Source: Thalassobellus sediminis
GTDB lineage: Bacteria; Bacteroidota; Bacteroidia; Flavobacteriales; Flavobacteriaceae
Reading direction: 5' to 3'
Assembly (NCBI RefSeq): GCF_044386045.1
Contig: NZ_JBISCD010000040.1
Coordinates: 124,001 to 188,000 of the forward strand
Length of the DNA: 64,000 nucleotides
The notes below the pieces were generated by a model. The model did not search any database. It saw nothing but the letters and a program-made list of their open reading frames with translations, and was not told the origin of the DNA. Positions 8,655 through 17,328 of the stretch are shown here, piece after piece (positions within the stretch are counted from its first letter, which is position 1; every line of letters starts with the position of its first letter). The position numbers and the translations under genes were made by a program.

Positions 8655-11105
8655 TTAATCTAGTGATTTTAATTTGAAGCATCCTTTTTTTAACCCGTCA
8701 CCTGTAACCGATAATTTAATAATTCCTGATTCATTTGAAGATTGAACTAACACAACTAGTTTTCCGCTAAACAGTTTCATTGTTGGTAAATGGAACATTT
8801 CTAAGGAAGTTGCATCACCATTACAAGCAGCTCTATAAGTTCCTTCTCCTTTAACTTGAAATTTTAATTGATTTGTTGCTGTAGGACACAGAACTCCATA
8901 CTTATCAACAACAGAAACCTCAACAAAAGACAAGTCTTTTCCATCTGCTTTTATTATTTTTCTATCTGGATTAAGCACTATTTTATAAGGTTTTCCAGCA
9001 GTATGTATTTCTTTTTCAGCAATTGATTTTCCTTCATCATCAAAAGCAACTACTTTTAATACACCTGGCTCATATTTAGCATCCATCCACATTAAACGAT
9101 ATCTATTTTGTGGCGTAGAAGTATTCTTTTTTTGAACCCCCATACTTTTACCATTTATGAAAAGCTCAGCACTATTATAATTAGTATATACAAAAACAGG
9201 CGTTGTTTCTCCTTCTCTACCTTCCCAATTCCAATGAGGTAGAATATGCAAGGTTTCTTCTTTTTTATTCCATCTACTTCTATACAAATAAAAACGGTCT
9301 TTTGGCAGTCCTGCTAAATCTGAAATTCCAAAATAGGAACTTCGTGATGGCCAACTTTCGTCATAAGGTGTTGGTTCTCCAAGATAATCAAAACCCGTCC
9401 ATACAAACTCACCAATAACCCAAGGCTTATCGTCTTGCAAAACAAAATCTTCATCAGGGACGTTAGACCAACTACAGGCTTCTAAATCGTAAGAAGAACT
9501 CTGAAAATCATCATATTGTTTGTTTTTTTCTTGAACAACTGGGAATTTATAAACACCTCTAGAACTAACGGTAGAGGCTGTTTCTGATCCTAAAATAAAT
9601 CCTTGTGGAAATGTATTATAAGCTTCCTCATATAAATGCACACGATAATTAAGTCCTGGTATATCTAATAGCGAACCAAAACCAGACGCCATAGTTGCTT
9701 TTACTTGATCCATACCAACTGTTACAGGCCTTGTTGGATCTTCTCTATGAAAAACATCTTGTAACCATTGCGCACGTTTTACACCTTCTTTTCCCCATTG
9801 GTCTGGAACTTCGTTACCCGAACTCCACATAACAATGGATGGGTGGTTTCTTGTTGCTCTTACTAAATTAACGACATCTTTTTCAGCATAGTCATGAAAA
9901 AATCTGTTATATCCATTTTTAACTTTAGGCTTTGCCCATTCATCAAAACTTTCTGCTAAAAACATAAAGCCCATTTCGTCACATAATTCTAATTGCTCAA
10001 AAGAAGGCATATTATGAGAACTACGAATAGCATCACACCCCATATCTTTTAAAATGGTTAATTGACGTCGTAAAGCCGCCTTATTTATTGCCGAACCTAA
10101 CGGCCCTAAATCATGATGTAAACAAACGCCTTTAAATTTTCTTATTTCTCCATTTAAGCTAAAACCTTTGTGAGCTTCGTATTTTATTTCTCTAATTCCA
10201 AAACGTTGTGTTATTTCATCTTTTAAAACATCTCCTTCATACAATTGCATTTTTGCTGTGTATAAATAAGGTGTTTCTGGGCTCCACAATTTTGGGTTTT
10301 TAACTTCTATATTTTGTTCAAATTGATTTTCAGATGATGTATTAGATTTTAAAGTCGCAACTTCATTACTATCTGAATCTACTATTTTAGTTATAATAGA
10401 AACATTTTCTCCAGTTACTTTCGATTTAATATTTACAGTTGCTACATTTTTGGAAATTGTAGGTGTTGTAATAAACGTTCCCCATTGGTTAAAACGAGTA
10501 TTATTAGTGACAATGACGCTTACATTACGGTATAAACCAGCACCTGGATACCAACGAGATGAGAATGCTTCATTTGATAATTTTACAGCTAGTATATTTT
10601 CTTTATCAACCAATAAATCCTTAGTAATATCAAAATAGAAATAACTGTAACCGTAACCCCATTCACCAATTTTCTTTCCATTTAAATACACTTGAGGTTC
10701 GGCCATAGCGCCTTCAAAAAGAATAATAGCCTTTTTGCCTTCTTTAAATTCAGGAATGGTAATTTTTTTCCTATACCAACCTGTTCCTATATGTGGTAAA
10801 GAACCTGTTCTACCTGTTTTTTCAGTAGCCACTTTTTCTCCATTTTGAACAATTGCGACTTCTTGTTTATCTATATTTTTATCAAAAGGGCCATAAATAG
10901 CCCAATCGTGAGGTACACTAACAGTTTCCCAAGCAGTGTCTTCATAGTTTATATCAAAAGCATTTTCAATCTCTCCTTTTTGAAATTTCCAATTAGCATC
11001 TAATTGTTGCACTGTTCTTACTTGTGAAAAAGAAACTTGTGAAAAATTTAGAAATATAAAAAGCAGAAATCTAATATGATTTTTTAAAAGTCTGTTAACA
11101 ATCAT
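8655..11105 (-). CDS. Glycoside hydrolase family 2 beta-galactosidase-like enzyme
   Basis: This 816-aa protein has an N-terminal hydrophobic signal (residues 11-28) and no T9SS tail, so it is probably periplasmic. The layout is a sugar-binding jelly-roll (about 30-200), an Ig-like domain (200-305), a TIM barrel (305-600) and C-terminal Ig-like domains of the DUF4982 type. The acid/base Glu is E432 in WSSGNEVPD and the nucleophile is E508 in GSETAS. The barrel-entry motif RSSHNMPS (361-368) is also family-typical. It may trim galactan side chains of rhamnogalacturonan I, which fits the pectin locus; beta-galactosidase specificity is inferred from family and context. A 14-base palindrome lies just upstream. 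Confidence 0.88.
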   Translation of the reverse strand: MIVNRLLKNHIRFLLFIFLNFSQVSFSQVRTVQQLDANWKFQKGEIENAFDINYEDTAWETVSVPHDWAIYGPFDKNIDKQEVAIVQNGEKVATEKTGRTGSLPHIGTGWYRKKITIPEFKEGKKAIILFEGAMAEPQVYLNGKKIGEWGYGYSYFYFDITKDLLVDKENILAVKLSNEAFSSRWYPGAGLYRNVSVIVTNNTRFNQWGTFITTPTISKNVATVNIKSKVTGENVSIITKIVDSDSNEVATLKSNTSSENQFEQNIEVKNPKLWSPETPYLYTAKMQLYEGDVLKDEITQRFGIREIKYEAHKGFSLNGEIRKFKGVCLHHDLGPLGSAINKAALRRQLTILKDMGCDAIRSSHNMPSFEQLELCDEMGFMFLAESFDEWAKPKVKNGYNRFFHDYAEKDVVNLVRATRNHPSIVMWSSGNEVPDQWGKEGVKRAQWLQDVFHREDPTRPVTVGMDQVKATMASGFGSLLDIPGLNYRVHLYEEAYNTFPQGFILGSETASTVSSRGVYKFPVVQEKNKQYDDFQSSSYDLEACSWSNVPDEDFVLQDDKPWVIGEFVWTGFDYLGEPTPYDESWPSRSSYFGISDLAGLPKDRFYLYRSRWNKKEETLHILPHWNWEGREGETTPVFVYTNYNSAELFINGKSMGVQKKNTSTPQNRYRLMWMDAKYEPGVLKVVAFDDEGKSIAEKEIHTAGKPYKIVLNPDRKIIKADGKDLSFVEVSVVDKYGVLCPTATNQLKFQVKGEGTYRAACNGDATSLEMFHLPTMKLFSGKLVVLVQSSNESGIIKLSVTGDGLKKGCFKLKSLD

Positions 11106-11132
11106 CCACGAACTTATTAAGTGTTATTTTAA

Positions 11133-11146
11133 TTATGTATACATAA
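11133..11146. promoter_or_regulatory. Palindrome upstream of the GH2 gene
   Basis: TTATGTATACATAA is a perfect 14-base palindrome 28 bases before the start codon of the GH2 gene. It differs from the AATCGATT-type sites of the neighbouring pectin genes, so a different regulator is possible. The rest of the ~285-bp gap up to the tRNA terminator shows nothing recognisable. Confidence 0.4.
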
Positions 11147-11350
11147 ATTGTGTTGTTTAAAATTTAATAATAACATGTTGTCATTAATAAAAATTGAACT
11201 ACAAATTTACTAGACAAATCTTTTATAAATTATTTACAATATCATAAAATTAATGATAATGATATATTATTCTTTTCAAAACTTTAATTGCAGTATTCTA
11301 ATTACCTTGTTTCTAATTAATATACTCTAGAAGTATATAATATAAAAAAG

Positions 11351-11386
11351 AAAAGACTCAAAATACAAAATGTATTTGAGTCTTTT
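11351..11386 (-). terminator. Terminator of the initiator tRNA transcript
   Basis: A stem pairs AAAGACTCAAAATAC with GTATTTGAGTCTTT around an AAAAT loop, 5 bases beyond the tRNA 3' end. A- and T-rich tracts flank it on both sides, so it could act in either direction. Confidence 0.8.
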
Positions 11387-11390
11387 TTAG

Positions 11391-11463
<73 letters not shown>

Positions 11464-11535
11464 ATATAATTCCTAAAACAACTTACTTAGCTTTCAACTT
11501 TCGGCTCATAATACCGACCAAATTATTTCGGACTG

Positions 11536-11566
11536 CAAATATACAATCATTTTTATGCTTGCACAA
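11536..11566 (-). promoter_or_regulatory. Promoter of the initiator tRNA
   Basis: On the minus strand TTG and TATATTTG are separated by 20 bases, matching the Bacteroidota TTG / TAnnTTTG promoter. The predicted start would leave a ~65-base leader before the mature tRNA. Confidence 0.65.
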
Positions 11567-11587
11567 GCATTAAATTAGAAAATATTA

Positions 11588-11767
11588 CTATTCAATGTTA
11601 TCTACTTGAAAATGTACAATTTCTGAATTATTAAATTTTATTGTTACTTGAATTGGGTTGCAACAAATCTCACAATCTTCAATATAAGATTGTTCTAAAA
11701 TTGAATTATCTAATAACATTGATATATTTTCCCAACAATAGGGACAAGTAAAAAACTGCTCTAACAT
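11588..11767 (-). CDS. CPXCG-type cysteine-rich mini-protein
   Basis: A 59-aa ORF starts MLEQFFTCPYCWEN and carries a second Cys group at DCEICCN (residues 31-37). The CPxC...CxxC spacing with the following beta-strand PIQVTI matches the CPXCG cysteine-rich family (Cys_rich_CPXG), presumed zinc ribbons of unknown role. The third Cys of the first motif is followed by Trp rather than Gly. It lies between a terminator and the tRNA promoter and is therefore probably transcribed alone. Confidence 0.75.
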   Translation of the reverse strand: MLEQFFTCPYCWENISMLLDNSILEQSYIEDCEICCNPIQVTIKFNNSEIVHFQVDNIE

Positions 11768-11780
11768 AAATATAAAACAA

Positions 11781-11811
11781 AAAACAGATAGCTAAAATAG
11801 CTATCTGTTTT
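11781..11811 (-). terminator. Terminator after the LRR gene
   Basis: Perfect 13-base arms AAAACAGATAGCT and AGCTATCTGTTTT enclose a 5-base loop, 31 bases past the LRR gene stop codon. The A-run becomes a U-run on the minus-strand transcript. Confidence 0.8.
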
Positions 11812-11841
11812 CTTTAATTAAAATTTATAAAACTTTATTAA

Positions 11842-12666
11842 TTACTCTTTTTCAATATCAACAGTAGCGGTAGGATTCTCCATATCAATCAACATTAAAC
11901 TAGGAGGGTTATTCCCAGAAACACTAACATACTCTTTATTTAAATTATTATCACTAACCATGATAGTATTTAAATTAGATAAATTCATAAACTCTAATGG
12001 TAAATCACCAGTAAGCTTATTAGTAGATAAAATTAACTCTTCTAAATTAGTTAATTGTGCTATTTCTACTGGAATTTCACCTTCTAATTTATTATCCATC
12101 AAACTAAGCTTTTCTAATTTAGATAAAGCATAAATATCATTTGGAATAGTACCAGTTAAAAAATTACTTCCTAATAAAAGCTCTTTTAAATTGGTCAAAT
12201 TCATTAAAGACTGTGGAATGTTTCCTTCAAACTTATTACTATATAATTTTAAGTATTTTAAGTTTTTTAATTCTCCTAATTCTGAAGGTATATTACCTTC
12301 TAATTTATTCATAAATAATTCTAAAGATGTTAATTCTTTTAAATTCTTAATAGACACTGGAAGTGTACCTTCTAATTTATTAAAACCTAAATTAATTTTT
12401 CTTAAACTAACTAAACTCCCTATTTCTTGTGGTAAAGTTCCTTGTAAATTATTGAACTGCAAATTAATTTCAACAATCTTATTGTTTTCTATTTTAACAC
12501 CATACCAAGTATCAACTGAGGCATTTAAGTCCCAAGAAGAGTTCCATTCGGCACCATTAGTAGCATTATATAATGCAATTAAGGCATCTTTATCATTTGA
12601 AGATACGTTTGCAAAAGAGTATACTGTAACAAAGAAAAATACAGCTATAAGTTTAAAGTTTTTCAT
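11842..12666 (-). CDS. Exported leucine-rich-repeat protein
   Basis: The product is 274 aa with a Sec signal peptide ending near SFANVS. A plant-type LRR N-cap (DKDALIALYNATNGAEW, then DTWYGVKI) is followed by about eight 23-24-residue repeats of the form LxxLxLxxNxLxGxIPxxI (residues 62-250). No sorting domain, catalytic motif or transmembrane tail is seen, so it should be released into the periplasm or exported by an unrecognised route. It probably serves in protein or glycan binding; the partner is unknown. It is a single-gene unit with its own terminator. Confidence 0.85.
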   Translation of the reverse strand: MKNFKLIAVFFFVTVYSFANVSSNDKDALIALYNATNGAEWNSSWDLNASVDTWYGVKIENNKIVEINLQFNNLQGTLPQEIGSLVSLRKINLGFNKLEGTLPVSIKNLKELTSLELFMNKLEGNIPSELGELKNLKYLKLYSNKFEGNIPQSLMNLTNLKELLLGSNFLTGTIPNDIYALSKLEKLSLMDNKLEGEIPVEIAQLTNLEELILSTNKLTGDLPLEFMNLSNLNTIMVSDNNLNKEYVSVSGNNPPSLMLIDMENPTATVDIEKE

Positions 12667-12762
12667 TTTGAATAAATTTGGGATTAATTCTTAAGCGAAT
12701 ATAGCTCGGAGACAGTCTAAAAACCATTTTATTCGATGAAATACATTAAATTTTAACAATTA

Positions 12763-14676
12763 CTAATCGACCAACTGCTCAATTTCCAGCTGAATGTCTT
12801 CCCACTTTTGCATAAAAACTTGTAAATCTGCTTTCTTTTTTTGATAATTATCAAAGAAATTTGGTTGAGACGAGACTTCCTCATAATTAATCTCAAGCGA
12901 TAAATCAATAGCTTTTATGTCTCGTTCTAGCTCATTAATTTTAGACTCAACATTACTCAATTTATTATTTAAAGATTTGATCTTTTTTTGATCTTCATAT
13001 GATTGTTGTTTCTTTTCTTTAGGAGTTTCTTTCTTTTCAACCGTTCTTTTTTCAACTTCACGCAAATTTTCAACTTTACGTTGCTCTAAATAATAATCAA
13101 TATCACCTAAATACTCTTTTACTTTATGATCTTTAAATTCATAGACACTAGTTGTTAAGCCTTGTAAAAAATCACGATCGTGAGAAACTAAAATTAAAGT
13201 ACCTTCAAATCGTATTAATGCTTCTTTTAAAACATTCTTAGATTTAATATCTAAGTGATTTGTTGGCTCATCCATTATTAAAACATTAAATGGTTGAAGC
13301 ATTAATTTAGCTAATGCTAAACGGTTACGTTCACCTCCAGAAAGCACACGCACATATTTATCTGCCTCTTCTCCTCTAAACAGAAACGATCCTAATATAT
13401 CTCTTACTTTACTTCTATTTGTTTCATTAGCGGCATCAATCATGGTATCTAATACTGTTTTACTCCCATCTAAATACTCTGCTTGGTTTTGAGCAAAATA
13501 GCCTATCTGCACATTATGTCCTAACTTTAAAAGTCCATCATACTTAATATCTCCAACAAAAATTTTGGCTAAAGTAGATTTTCCTTGTCCATTTTGTCCA
13601 ACAAATGCCGTTTTGGTATCTCGCTCAATAAGTAAATCAATATTTTCTAAAACCTGATTATCACCATAATTTTTTGATACCTTTTCGGTTTCAACAACCA
13701 CTTTTCCTGGTGTAATAGACACCGGAAAATTAAGTGTCATGACACTATTATCATCTTCATCAACTTCAATTCTATCAATTTTATCTAGTTTCTTAATAAG
13801 CGATTGCGCCATAGTAGCCTTTGAAGCTTTGGCTCTAAACTTCTCAATCAGCTTTTCTGTTTGTTCAATTTGCTTTTGCTGATTTTTTTGAGATGCTAAC
13901 TGCTGTGTTCTCAATTCTTCTCTAAGCACCAAGTATTTTGAGTATGGTTTAGGGTAATCATAAATTCTTCCTAGAGAAATTTCAATAGTCCTATTAGTTA
14001 CGTTATCTAAAAACATTTTATCATGCGATACAATAGCTACAGCACCAGTATAATTTTTCAAAAAGCCTTCTAACCAAATAATCGATTCAATATCTAAATG
14101 GTTAGTTGGCTCATCTAAAAGTAAGATGTCATTATTTTGAAGTAATAATTTAGCTAATTCAATACGCATACGCCAACCACCAGAAAAAGTATCAGTAAGT
14201 TTATTAAAATCTTCTCTTTTAAATCCTAATCCTTGAAGGATTTTTTCGGTATCACCCTGATAATTATAACCTCCTAAAATTTCATATTGATGTTGAAGCT
14301 CATTAATATCGACCATAAGTTGATGGTAGCCTTCACTTTCATAATCGGTACGCTCTGCCATTTGCGTATTAACAGCTTCCATTTTAGCTTCTAATTCTTT
14401 AATCTCTGTAAAAGCTTCATAGGCTTCTTCTAAGACCGTTCTTCCTAAAATAAAATCTATATCCTGCTTTAAAAAACCAATTTTAAGTTCTTTATCCGCA
14501 GCAATTTGTCCTGTATCTGGCTCCATCTCTTTAGATAGAATTTTTAACATGGTAGATTTACCAGCACCATTTTTTCCAATAAGGCCAATTCTATCACCAT
14601 TACCTAGTTTAAATGTAATATCTTCAAACAGGTATTCTCCTTGAAATGAAACCGATAAATTATGAATGTTCATCAT
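12763..14676 (-). CDS. ABC-F family ATPase
   Basis: This 637-aa soluble protein has two ABC domains and no membrane segments. Walker A motifs are GKNGAGKST (34-42) and GQNGQGKST in the second half. Signatures are FSGGWRMR and LSGGERNR, and both Walker B motifs read DEPTNHLD. A charged linker between the domains and a C-terminal coiled coil (about 535-637) make it Uup/YdiF-like. ABC-F proteins act on the ribosome, in translation-factor or ribosome-rescue roles; antibiotic protection is known only for some subfamilies, and nothing here points to it. It is divergent from the DUF983 gene. Confidence 0.9.
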   Translation of the reverse strand: MMNIHNLSVSFQGEYLFEDITFKLGNGDRIGLIGKNGAGKSTMLKILSKEMEPDTGQIAADKELKIGFLKQDIDFILGRTVLEEAYEAFTEIKELEAKMEAVNTQMAERTDYESEGYHQLMVDINELQHQYEILGGYNYQGDTEKILQGLGFKREDFNKLTDTFSGGWRMRIELAKLLLQNNDILLLDEPTNHLDIESIIWLEGFLKNYTGAVAIVSHDKMFLDNVTNRTIEISLGRIYDYPKPYSKYLVLREELRTQQLASQKNQQKQIEQTEKLIEKFRAKASKATMAQSLIKKLDKIDRIEVDEDDNSVMTLNFPVSITPGKVVVETEKVSKNYGDNQVLENIDLLIERDTKTAFVGQNGQGKSTLAKIFVGDIKYDGLLKLGHNVQIGYFAQNQAEYLDGSKTVLDTMIDAANETNRSKVRDILGSFLFRGEEADKYVRVLSGGERNRLALAKLMLQPFNVLIMDEPTNHLDIKSKNVLKEALIRFEGTLILVSHDRDFLQGLTTSVYEFKDHKVKEYLGDIDYYLEQRKVENLREVEKRTVEKKETPKEKKQQSYEDQKKIKSLNNKLSNVESKINELERDIKAIDLSLEINYEEVSSQPNFFDNYQKKKADLQVFMQKWEDIQLEIEQLVD

Positions 14677-14762
14677 AGAAATGTAACTTAAGCTACAGAA
14701 TTTTAATTATTAAAATCTTATTTTTGTTCTGTAATTGAGTTTGCAAAAATACACTAAAATAT

Positions 14763-15146
14763 ATGTTTAAAAAAGGAACAAAATTATATAGTATTTTTAC
14801 TGGGTCTTGTCCAAAATGTCATCAAGAATCTATGTTTAAAAACAAGAACCCTTATATTCTTTCTGAAGTATTAGACATGCACGAAACATGTAATCATTGT
14901 GGCACTAAATACAAAATAGAACCTTCTTTTTTTTACGGCGCTATGTATGTTAGTTATGCAGTAGGTATTGCTTTTGCTGTAGCTGCTTTTGTAATTTCAT
15001 TTTATTTTTTTAATGCTAACATAAATATTGTTTTTATATCTATTGTTACTACTTTAATTGTTTTTTTACCAGTAATTATAAGAGTCTCTAGAAATATCTG
15101 GATTAATATTTTTATGCATTTCGATAAATCTTTAGCTAACACGTGA
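14763..15146 (+). CDS. DUF983 family membrane protein
   Basis: This 127-aa protein has an N-terminal zinc-ribbon-like part with two CxxC pairs (GSCPKCHQ and TCNHCGTKY), then two hydrophobic segments (about 60-82 and 87-107). This is the architecture of DUF983, common in Bacteroidota and Alphaproteobacteria and of unknown function. The start is the first ATG, a few bases after the divergent gene's upstream region. Confidence 0.85.
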   Translation: MFKKGTKLYSIFTGSCPKCHQESMFKNKNPYILSEVLDMHETCNHCGTKYKIEPSFFYGAMYVSYAVGIAFAVAAFVISFYFFNANINIVFISIVTTLIVFLPVIIRVSRNIWINIFMHFDKSLANT

Positions 15147-15157
15147 TTTTTTTATTT

Positions 15158-15244
15158 GGGAGTTACCCTATCTGGTCGGGCTTATCTTTACAATCTTTTT
15201 TCTCGTACATCACAAAAAGGATTTTCACTTTAATCCCTAACGCG
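15158..15244. repeat. Structured repeat-like intergenic element
   Basis: This gene-free stretch is markedly different from its surroundings: it starts GGGAGTTACCC, contains GGTCGGGCTTATC and ends TAATCCCTAACGCG. Nested pairing is visible: AATCTTTTT (15192-15200) with AAAAAGGATT (15214-15223) inside, and GGGAGTTA with TAATCCC or TAACGC outside. From memory it resembles a degenerate member of a repeat scattered through flavobacterial genomes; this was not verified. It lies between two convergent genes. Confidence 0.5.
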
Positions 15245-15265
15245 AATTCATGGTGTCAAAAAAAG

Positions 15266-16309
15266 CTACTTTACAAAGCGTTTAATATCAATCTCTTTCT
15301 CTAGAGGAATTTCGTTTTCGATAAAATTGAAAAGTTGTTTAGCAACATAAGGCCCAATCATAACACCTCGAGTTCCCAATCCGTTTAAAACAAACATACG
15401 TTTATAGTCTTGATGCTGCCCAACTAAAGGGCGTCTATCTTTAACCGTAGGACGAATCCCAGCAACTTGGCTTACTATTTTATAAGAACAACTAATAAGT
15501 TTATCTAGTTTAGTTAAAAGTTCTTCTTTTGCTTTATTTGTAATGACATGTGTAGTATCAGTCCATTCGTAAGTTGCTCCAGCAATATATAAGTCGTCTC
15601 CTAACGGAATTAAAAACACTCCAGCTTTTAAAACATAATCAATTTTCAATTTAGGAGCATGAATTACAAGTAACTCGCCTTTTGTTGGCACCAAAGGTAA
15701 TTGACTAAAATAAGGGTTTTTTACAACACCAAAGCCTTCAGCAAATACAATATACTTTGCCGTTATATTTTTATACTGAATATTAGTTTCGTCAACTTTT
15801 AAATTATCGTAATTAAATGCTTCTTCAACATAACTATTGTTTTTTAACAACTTTTGCTTATATGCATCTATTAAAGTTTTAACGTCTATTCTTCCTGTTT
15901 TTAAAACTTTTCCAAAACCAAAAGAAGCTTGTATTGACTCGTTGTTATTTTTAATAATATCTGTTGAAAGATATTCGGAAAGTTTTGGCTTATCGGACGC
16001 AGCAAACCAATCGTTTTGCTCTTCTAATGATGCAAATTTCCTATATACAGGTATTTTATAATCTAACTTAACATTTAATACTTCCTCCAAACTTTTATAC
16101 ATGGGAAGTGCAATATCTAACTGTTCTTTACTTTTCCAAACAGAGGTAAAACGTTTTAAAACAACAGGATTATACAAGCCACCTGCAACAGTTGATGATT
16201 GTTGTGATTTATCATCAAACACAATAAAACTTTTGTTATTAGCTTTCAACTGTTCGCAAAAACTAATACCTGCTAAACCAATACCAACAATAATATAATC
16301 TACATTCAT
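15266..16309 (-). CDS. FAD-dependent oxidoreductase, DAO family
   Basis: The product is about 347 aa. An N-terminal dinucleotide-binding motif, DYIIVGIGLAGISFC, is followed by a second strand ending in FDD. C-terminal signatures are SQVAGIRPTVKDRRPLVG and LNGLGTRGVM. This is the fold of glycine/D-amino-acid oxidases and the MnmC C-domain; the substrate is not clear. The in-frame GTG two codons upstream is less likely than the ATG chosen. It follows gldKLMN but is separated from gldN by a strong terminator, so it is probably transcribed on its own. Confidence 0.8.
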   Translation of the reverse strand: MNVDYIIVGIGLAGISFCEQLKANNKSFIVFDDKSQQSSTVAGGLYNPVVLKRFTSVWKSKEQLDIALPMYKSLEEVLNVKLDYKIPVYRKFASLEEQNDWFAASDKPKLSEYLSTDIIKNNNESIQASFGFGKVLKTGRIDVKTLIDAYKQKLLKNNSYVEEAFNYDNLKVDETNIQYKNITAKYIVFAEGFGVVKNPYFSQLPLVPTKGELLVIHAPKLKIDYVLKAGVFLIPLGDDLYIAGATYEWTDTTHVITNKAKEELLTKLDKLISCSYKIVSQVAGIRPTVKDRRPLVGQHQDYKRMFVLNGLGTRGVMIGPYVAKQLFNFIENEIPLEKEIDIKRFVK

Positions 16310-16338
16310 ATGCACGTAAAGGTAATTATAATGACAAA

Positions 16339-16368
16339 AAAAAGACTATCATTTTCAGATAGTCTTTT
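16339..16368 (-). terminator. Terminator after gldN
   Basis: Arms AAAAGACTATC and GATAGTCTTTT enclose a 7-base loop about 26 bases past the gldN stop codon. The A-run on the plus strand gives a U-run on the minus transcript, closing the gldKLMN unit. Confidence 0.85.
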
Positions 16369-16393
16369 TTACTTTTTTAAAATTTTGTATGAA

Positions 16394-17290
16394 TTAGTAT
16401 GTCCACATATCTAATTCAAAATCTCTAATTTTATCTTTAATTCTTTCAGATTCTAATAATTGCATCAATGCATTTTGAGAAACATATTCGTTAATTTTTC
16501 TATCTCCTTGTTCATTTTCTTCTTTAAAAATATAACCTTGGAAACGTCTAGAATTTAGAATGTGATCGAAAGAAAATGGAATGGAGCTATTTTCATTGTT
16601 AAAAGCTTTGGCTTCATGTAACACCTCTCTAGCATCTGGGAAAAACACCCAAAAAAGAGGCACTAAATCTGGATTTTCATCTTCAATAAAGTTTACATCT
16701 GGTGCTACAGGAGCAATACCAATAAGTCTGTATTTCATCTCAGCTTGACGCTTATCAAAATACCAAAGTCCTCTAATATGATACTCAGTAATATCTGCTG
16801 CTGTAATATCTCTTCTATCAATATACTCTGCAGATAACTCTTCACCAGCATTTAATTGCTCAATACCTAATTCGGTAGTATCAATTTTAACTAATGCAGA
16901 CTCAATATCCTTTAAAGTTCTTTTTGTTGTAAAGTAAGAATCGTCATAAATATTTTTTATTTTTCCGTTTTTGATATTCTTTATAAGAACATCATATAAA
17001 GAACGTCTATCTTTCCCAATATTATTTGTATCTATTGGATAGTAAAGTGGAAAATTTGCACGCTCATCTAAAACGACTTTTTCCCATACCGTTTTTGAAA
17101 AAAGAATATCTCTATCGTCAACATAACCATATTCTAAAGGTTTATCGTTATCGATTGCTTTTTGTGCATCTGTTCTTACCCCAATTTCATCTGGGCTTTT
17201 AGCATTTAATATATTAGCTTGTGCGAATACACCAGATACTGAACAAACAGTTACTACGGTTAATAAAAAACTTTTTAATTTCATCTCCAT
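16394..17290 (-). CDS. gldN: Gliding motility / T9SS protein GldN
   Basis: This 298-aa protein with a signal peptide ending GVFAQ is the periplasmic partner of the GldK lipoprotein in the ring-like T9SS outer-membrane complex. Recognisable features are the run GYVDDRDILFSKTVWEKV after the signal and the phrase FWVFFPDAREVL in the middle. It is the last gene of the gldK-gldL-gldM-gldN order that is conserved across gliding Bacteroidota. The T9SS sorting domains on two proteins in this window are the substrates such a machine would export. Confidence 0.95.
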   Translation of the reverse strand: MEMKLKSFLLTVVTVCSVSGVFAQANILNAKSPDEIGVRTDAQKAIDNDKPLEYGYVDDRDILFSKTVWEKVVLDERANFPLYYPIDTNNIGKDRRSLYDVLIKNIKNGKIKNIYDDSYFTTKRTLKDIESALVKIDTTELGIEQLNAGEELSAEYIDRRDITAADITEYHIRGLWYFDKRQAEMKYRLIGIAPVAPDVNFIEDENPDLVPLFWVFFPDAREVLHEAKAFNNENSSIPFSFDHILNSRRFQGYIFKEENEQGDRKINEYVSQNALMQLLESERIKDKIRDFELDMWTY

Positions 17291-17328
17291 TTACTTTTAT
17301 TATTATTAGGAAATTATTCCTAATGAAT

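Noticed and set aside
11464..11535. Possible tRNA remnant upstream of the initiator tRNA (TTCGGCTCATAATACCGACC)
   Set aside because: Similarity to the tRNA anticodon arm is short and no cloverleaf can be drawn; it fits the leader between promoter and mature tRNA.
12191..12694. 167-aa plus-strand frame opposite the LRR gene
   Set aside because: It is antisense to a convincing LRR protein; the regular repeat explains the open frame and the hydrophobic look.
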